Shown one piece after another: positions 32,497 to 36,345 of a DNA stretch of 36,345 nucleotides. The DNA is taken from contig CANJPY010000052.1 in assembly GCA_947476255.1 (NCBI GenBank), positions 1 to 36,345 on the forward strand, read 5' to 3'. A program made the position numbers and the translations under genes. The notes under the pieces are model-generated. The model saw nothing but the letters and a program-made list of their open reading frames with translations, was not told the DNA's origin and searched no databases. Origin of the DNA: Chthoniobacteraceae bacterium. GTDB lineage: Bacteria > Verrucomicrobiota > Verrucomicrobiia > Chthoniobacterales > Chthoniobacteraceae. How positions within the stretch are numbered: the stretch's first letter is position 1; the number at the start of each line of letters is the position of its first letter.

Positions 32497-33993
32497 CTAG
32501 GAAAGCTTTTCTGGAAGTGGCGCGATGTGAAATAACTGCGCCCCGCGAGGCGGGAGGTCCAGATATAGGCCGTTTGCAGCGATCTCGTCTCCATCGCGAA
32601 TCCATTTTTCAGTGCCGATGCGATCTACGAGACTCCACGTTTTGGAGCCCATGTGAGGCGATGGGATGCGGACGCGGCATTGCGCATGATGGGGTGCGAG
32701 GTTGACGACAACGAGGTCGAACTCCGTTTCTGAATCCGGGCTGGGCCACTGCACGATGGTAAAGAAACCAGCCGTTGGATTGCCCTCCCAAGCGGGATTT
32801 GGGGGGAGGATACGTGCTTTGCTTTTGCCTACAAAGCTCGTCGCAAAAATGGGTAGCAGGCTGGCGTAGATGGATTGAATGCCGACGTCGGTGGGTTCGT
32901 CTGCGCGCCGGGTGAGTTGGACTCGTGCAAAGCGGCGCACGCCCTCCAATTGTCCGTCGTGAAGGAACCGCATGCCTGGCAACCCCAGAATCAGGACCGC
33001 TGCAGCGCGGTGACGCTCGTGGGACAGCGCGGTCGCGGCGCGGGGTTCGTCGTGATTTTCCAAAAAGTGGGCACGGCGCGTGTTGTCCGAGGCCATGCCC
33101 AAAAGATGTGGTTGGATGTTCTGCGGTTGGTCGTGGACAACGAAGTCGTAAAGGCTTTTGTCGTAGGCGTAATCAAAGCCTAATTCACACAGTCTGCCCT
33201 CAAGCCCCCAGTAGGCTTCAGCGAGAAACAAGAAGTCCGGTCGCTCCCGTTTGGCGCGGGAAATGGCGTCCGACCAGAACTCGCCCGCTGCGCGTTTGCC
33301 GAGAAATGGCACATGTTTCCAAGTATTCTCGAAGACATCCGAGAGGAGAAGCATGGCCATGTCGCAGCGGACCCCATCGCACTTTTGCGTCAGTGAGAGA
33401 AGCAGGTCGTTCATCGCGTTGCGTGTTTCGACGCTGCGATAGTCAAGTTGAACCGTATCCGTCCAACCCGGAAAGTAGGGGTCCTTGCCGTGCGCGATAA
33501 AAAGTTGGCGCTCGCGGTTGTCGAGAGGGAATGCACCGTCAAAAGCGCTGATATTGTGGACGAAAAGGTGGGGACGCTGGGTGACCCATTCGTGGTCCAA
33601 ACCAAGATGGTTGGGGACGAAATCGAGGATCAGTTTGATGCCCAGTGCTGCGAGCTTTTGGCGAAAAGTGGCGAGGCCTTCATCGCCGCCTAGCAAGGCT
33701 GCCACATGGAGTTCTTGCACCGCATAGGGGGAGCCGAGGATGTCGTTTTCGGTCCAATCCGGAAGGGCGGCATGGTACTCACGCCGCAGGTCTGGATGGG
33801 TGAGGGCTTGGGTGCGCGATTTGGGGCCCGTGGGCCATACGCCCATCAACCAAAGATGGGTGACTCCTATTTGTTGCAGGGATTGGAGAACCTCAACGGG
33901 GACGTCCTGCAGTTGGATACGACCGCCGTATTTTTGAGAAAGTTCGGCAAGCCATTGACGCGCATTGATTTCGTACAGGAGTGGATGAGCCAT
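32497..33993 (-). CDS. GH13-family alpha-amylase-type glycosidase
   Basis: About 498 residues from the ATG at 33991-33993. The catalytic barrel has the GH13 regions: LILDFVPNHLGLDH (region I), DGVRCDMAML with the nucleophile Asp (about 210), FLAEAYW with the acid/base Glu (about 257), and FLENHDEPR with the third Asp (about 314). A C-terminal beta domain begins near 400. There is no signal peptide, so it acts in the cytoplasm. Domain B is short. Specificity (alpha-amylase, maltogenic, trehalose-related) cannot be judged. It lies between an MFS transporter and an aldo/keto reductase on the same strand, which suits intracellular use of imported oligosaccharides. Confidence 0.93.
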   Translation of the reverse strand: MAHPLLYEINARQWLAELSQKYGGRIQLQDVPVEVLQSLQQIGVTHLWLMGVWPTGPKSRTQALTHPDLRREYHAALPDWTENDILGSPYAVQELHVAALLGGDEGLATFRQKLAALGIKLILDFVPNHLGLDHEWVTQRPHLFVHNISAFDGAFPLDNRERQLFIAHGKDPYFPGWTDTVQLDYRSVETRNAMNDLLLSLTQKCDGVRCDMAMLLLSDVFENTWKHVPFLGKRAAGEFWSDAISRAKRERPDFLFLAEAYWGLEGRLCELGFDYAYDKSLYDFVVHDQPQNIQPHLLGMASDNTRRAHFLENHDEPRAATALSHERHRAAAVLILGLPGMRFLHDGQLEGVRRFARVQLTRRADEPTDVGIQSIYASLLPIFATSFVGKSKARILPPNPAWEGNPTAGFFTIVQWPSPDSETEFDLVVVNLAPHHAQCRVRIPSPHMGSKTWSLVDRIGTEKWIRDGDEIAANGLYLDLPPRGAQLFHIAPLPEKLS

Positions 33994-34116
33994 AATCTGA
34001 GTGAAATGTGTGCGTCGCAGGGTTGCCGAGGTCCAAATTTCGTCCAGCAATCACTCACAGCGCGTCTGATTTCGTGAGGGAAATCAGACGCGCTTCATGC
34101 GTCGATGACGAAGGCT

Positions 34117-35484
34117 TTATTCTTCGGGCAGGGGCTGTCCTTTGGTTTCGGGAGCGAAAGGTAATGTCAGCAGGGCGATGATGAAAATACCGCACATGGT
34201 CATTGCCGCGTAGCGCAGAGGCAGAGACGGGTCAGTGGCCTTGTAGGCTCCAAAGACGTCAACCGTGAGTTTGGCGGAGAAGAAGCTGCCTGCAGCGGCT
34301 GCAAACCGGCCAAAGTTGTAGCAGAAAGAGGTTCCCGTGCTGCGCAAGCGACTTGGAAAGAGTTCCGGGAGGTAGATGGCGAAGCCTGCGAAGACGCTCA
34401 ATTGGGCCATTCCCATCAGAGGCATCATCCAGTAGGCATCCATCGGGGAGTTCATCTTCCAATAGACGAGGAAGGTAATAATCAGCGCAGCCGAAAAGCC
34501 GAGGGTGAAGGCTAATTTCCGGCCGAGGGTTGCGATGCGAGTGAAGAGAGTCATTCCAAGGGCCGCGCCGACCATTTGGAGCAGGTAGGCTTTTGTGATG
34601 GCGGCATCAACGCTGGATTTGACCTCCTCGGGAGCGACTTTGCTTTCGAAATAGGTTTTGAAAACCACCTTTTGGAGGTCCACTGCGTATTCCCCAATCG
34701 CCCAGAGTCCGACGACACCGGTACCTGCGATCAGTGCGCCAATGAGCAGGTTTTTACGCCAGCGGGATTGCGCAAGCAAGCTCAGGTAGGGGCCAAAGAT
34801 GCTACCGCGCGGAAGCGCTCCCTGTTCTTTCAAACGGAGCCAGGGCTCGGGCTCTTTTAACTTACTACGGGTTAGAATGATGAGCGCGGCCGGCAAAGCG
34901 CCGATGAGAAACATCCAGCGCCACCCGGTTCCAGCCACCAGCGTGCCGTTTTTCTCCAACGCATCGATGCCCATTTTGGCAAATCCAGCGGCCACGTTGC
35001 CAATCGTCGATAGAATTTGCAGGAGTCCCAGCGACTGGGCCCGTGCTTCTGTCGGGACTGTTTCTGCAATCAGCGCCACTGCGAGTCCAAAAACGCCACC
35101 GACGCCAAGTCCCGTGAGGAAGCGGAAGATCGTGAAATCGAGTTTCGTCTGGCTGAAGTAACTCAGTCCCGTAAACGCGGAGTAGATAAGGATCGTGAGT
35201 GTGAGCATGCGCGCCCTGCCGTAACGATCGCCAAGCGCGCCAAAAATCATTCCACCAACACCCCAACCAATCAGAAAGCATGCCGTGACAATCTTGCCGA
35301 ACCCCTGCACTGCGGTGTCCGTGGGGGGGAGTTGCATCAAGCTCGAGAGCGCGGGAATGCGCGCGAGCGAGAACAAGCGTTGATCGAGGCAGTCGAAGAA
35401 CCAAGCTGCCGAGGCAACACAAACGACGAACCAGTGGTACGGTGTCAGGTGACTCCACCAAGAGCGGGATATGGCTTTTTGCAT
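34117..35484 (-). CDS. MFS transporter, sugar/anion-type
   Basis: A 455-residue inner-membrane carrier with about 12 transmembrane helices. The loop 2-3 motif GALGDRYGRARML is the MFS A-motif, and the PETKG end is typical of sugar porter and aromatic acid/H+ symport-like families. A conserved second-half segment is YLPELFPSRLRSTG. Substrate cannot be told. The downstream GH13 enzyme and reductase suggest a sugar. A strong hairpin lies in its leader at 35516-35538. The start at 35484 has a lysine-rich amphipathic start before the first helix. Confidence 0.92.
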   Translation of the reverse strand: MQKAISRSWWSHLTPYHWFVVCVASAAWFFDCLDQRLFSLARIPALSSLMQLPPTDTAVQGFGKIVTACFLIGWGVGGMIFGALGDRYGRARMLTLTILIYSAFTGLSYFSQTKLDFTIFRFLTGLGVGGVFGLAVALIAETVPTEARAQSLGLLQILSTIGNVAAGFAKMGIDALEKNGTLVAGTGWRWMFLIGALPAALIILTRSKLKEPEPWLRLKEQGALPRGSIFGPYLSLLAQSRWRKNLLIGALIAGTGVVGLWAIGEYAVDLQKVVFKTYFESKVAPEEVKSSVDAAITKAYLLQMVGAALGMTLFTRIATLGRKLAFTLGFSAALIITFLVYWKMNSPMDAYWMMPLMGMAQLSVFAGFAIYLPELFPSRLRSTGTSFCYNFGRFAAAAGSFFSAKLTVDVFGAYKATDPSLPLRYAAMTMCGIFIIALLTLPFAPETKGQPLPEE

Positions 35485-35515
35485 TTGAATGATCTTTTGA
35501 GGGGGAACAACGAAT

Positions 35516-35538
35516 AGACGCCGGCTTCGGTGGCGTCT
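35516..35538. promoter_or_regulatory. Hairpin in the leader of the MFS gene
   Basis: AGACGCC (35516-35522) pairs with GGCGTCT (35532-35538) around a GGCTTCGGT loop. It lies 31 bp upstream of the MFS start codon, on the leader strand. It may be an mRNA-stability or regulatory structure. No T-run follows. Confidence 0.4.
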
Positions 35539-35665
35539 CGGCCAACAAACAACGGTTTATAAAGGGCAAGGCGTCAAATAGACGAGGCTAATATGGAGAG
35601 CCGTGCGGGGAGTGATCTCTGAATATGCTGCTGAAAACGTGCTTTATGGAAGAGTGAGATTCTCT

Positions 35666-35712
35666 GCTGCTTTGTAAGCGGCAGGCCGTCGGTTCGAGCC
35701 CGACTGCCGGAT
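35666..35712 (+). tRNA. Partial tRNA-Thr(UGU), 3' half only (attachment-site remnant)
   Basis: The anticodon arm GCTGC-TTTGTAA-GCGGC (35666-35682, anticodon TGT), a five-base variable loop AGGCC, the T arm GTCGG-TTCGAGC-CCGAC (35688-35704) and the acceptor strand TGCCGGA (35705-35711) are intact. There is no D arm, and the matching 5' acceptor strand (TCCGGCA) is absent upstream. A half tRNA with these limits is what integrases leave at the far end of an inserted element. Function as a tRNA is excluded. It could instead be a random fossil. Confidence 0.6.
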
Positions 35713-35743
35713 CTCTCTGCAAGAGGGACTTACGGAAAATGAT

Positions 35744-35830
35744 GGCACTGGATTGGCACCAGCGGTGCCTACTTGGTGCCAACTTTGGAACCCCACAGGG
35801 AATTTTATACCCCCACAAGGAATCTCTTAT
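35744..35830. repeat. Clustered inverted and direct repeats beside the tRNA fragment
   Basis: TTGGCACCA (35753-35761) and TGGTGCCAA (35774-35782) form a perfect 9-bp inverted repeat. Further GGCACT (35744) and GGTGCC (35764) boxes sit between or beside them. Two imperfect 20-bp direct repeats starting CCCCACA follow at 35791-35810 and 35811-35830. Such arrays next to tRNA 3' ends are typical of integrase arm-type sites. Confidence 0.5.
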
Positions 35831-35927
35831 GGACACGCTTTTCAGGGGCAGACATGGCACGCAGGCCCCTTTTTTGTGACCGAAGCAATTTTTTAAACTT
35901 TACAAACCCCCTATAGAATAACCCGTT

Positions 35928-36050
35928 ATGGCACGTCATACAGGCATTCATTCCAAACTGGCACAGGTATTTGGCGTTTCCCGTCAAGCTGTATACCGCT
36001 GGCAAAAGCAGGGAGCCTCCTTCCTTCGGCAGCGTTCCATTACAAAGTGA
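35928..36050 (+). pseudogene. Truncated helix-turn-helix gene
   Basis: A 40-residue frame from the ATG at 35928. It contains LAQVFGVSRQAVYRWQKQG, a classic HTH (phage or mobile-element regulator, excisionase, or terminase-small-subunit type). After QGA the sequence leaves the family pattern and runs into a stop at 36048-36050, beside an unrelated RHS fragment on the other strand. I infer that the gene was cut off by a rearrangement near 36030. It may still encode a short peptide. Confidence 0.5.
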
Positions 36051-36092
36051 CCTTTGGCGGCGGACTTGCTCTTGAATTGCGAGGTGGCGCAC

Positions 36093-36210
36093 CCATTCCC
36101 CACATACCGATAAATATTCACATCCCGGCCCGCGAACCTGATCGGATCCGCCGGCAGAAACCTCCCCAACTGCGCTGAGTACACCCGGTTCCTGTAGTTA
36201 GTCGATTCTG
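36093..36210 (-). pseudogene. C-terminal RHS-repeat core fragment
   Basis: On the minus strand the frame reads STNYRNRVYSAQLGRFLPADP then FAGRDVNIYRYVGNG. This is the end of the RHS core (usual pattern YxxRxYxxxxGRFLxxDPxxxxGgxNxYxYvxNnP). Past YVGN the match stops, and the residues downstream look like unrelated sequence. The N-terminal part is outside or lost and no export signal is seen. It is a decayed or truncated relic of an RHS-family toxin or wall-associated protein. Confidence 0.6.
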
Positions 36211-36345
36211 AAAAAGTCACAGCGACGCGACAGGGGTCGCGTAACCCGGGCTGAAAATCGTGGCCACCAGCGCTCGGAAGAAGAGCCAAAAACGGCCCAC
36301 CCATCCCAACAGCTTCCCAAAATTCATCGCCGCTGCGCTCAGCAA

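Noticed and set aside
35588..35860. Open frame on the minus strand containing GLEPTACRLQ
   Set aside because: This is the translation of the reverse strand of the tRNA fragment, a well-known artefact of tRNA sequences, not a gene.

Overview
The window looks like a bacterial chromosome segment, most likely from Verrucomicrobiota (inference). The grounds are a Rho factor with a very long basic N-terminal extension, a GMC oxidoreductase paired with a gluconate-dehydrogenase subunit 3-like protein, and large TPR and small lipoprotein genes typical of that phylum. Many genes lack an obvious Shine-Dalgarno sequence. Both edges carry decayed mobile DNA. The left edge has the 3' end of a group II intron with palindromic repeats inside its maturase remnant. 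The right edge has half a tRNA-Thr gene, attachment-site-like repeats, a truncated HTH gene and an RHS fragment.

Layout. 1-432: group II intron remnant. 495-2786: rho (minus). 2787-3839: non-coding, with a 16-bp tandem repeat. 3840-5619: tandem winged-helix protein and two lipoproteins. 5631-7220: guaA. 7280-9785 (minus): PAS histidine kinase and M29-like peptidase. 10041-11488 (minus): a CarH/LitR-type B12 photoreceptor-repressor and an SRPBCC protein. 11648-19102 (plus): DUF2892-like membrane protein, then a carotenoid operon (CrtN-like desaturase, aldehyde dehydrogenase, second CrtN/CrtP-like enzyme, acyltransferase, glycosyltransferase fused to a thioredoxin-like domain). 19264-25134 (plus): roadblock-like protein, SDR, bacterial nitric oxide synthase, PLP-dependent decarboxylase, D-2-hydroxyacid dehydrogenase. 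25190-35484 (minus): secreted protein and 950-residue TPR protein, GMC dehydrogenase and its small subunit, aldo/keto reductase, GH13 enzyme, MFS transporter.

Two systems stand out. The first is an apparently light-controlled C30-type carotenoid locus. Its enzyme set parallels staphyloxanthin synthesis (desaturation, oxidation to aldehyde, oxidation to acid, glycosylation, acylation). A divergent regulator carries the W-x9-EH and F-H-x-x-G cobalamin photoreceptor signatures. No CrtM-type synthase is in the window, so the C30 precursor must come from elsewhere, possibly squalene.

The second is a tight SDR-NOS-decarboxylase-dehydrogenase gene set. A stand-alone NOS oxygenase domain with a mammalian-like valine at the NO-gate position lies 6 bp upstream of a group II PLP decarboxylase gene. 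This suggests that NO, or an oxidised arginine product, is used in a small-molecule pathway rather than only for signalling. The product cannot be deduced from sequence. On the right, the MFS carrier, GH13 enzyme, AKR and GMC/subunit 3 pair form a plausible carbohydrate uptake and oxidation neighbourhood.
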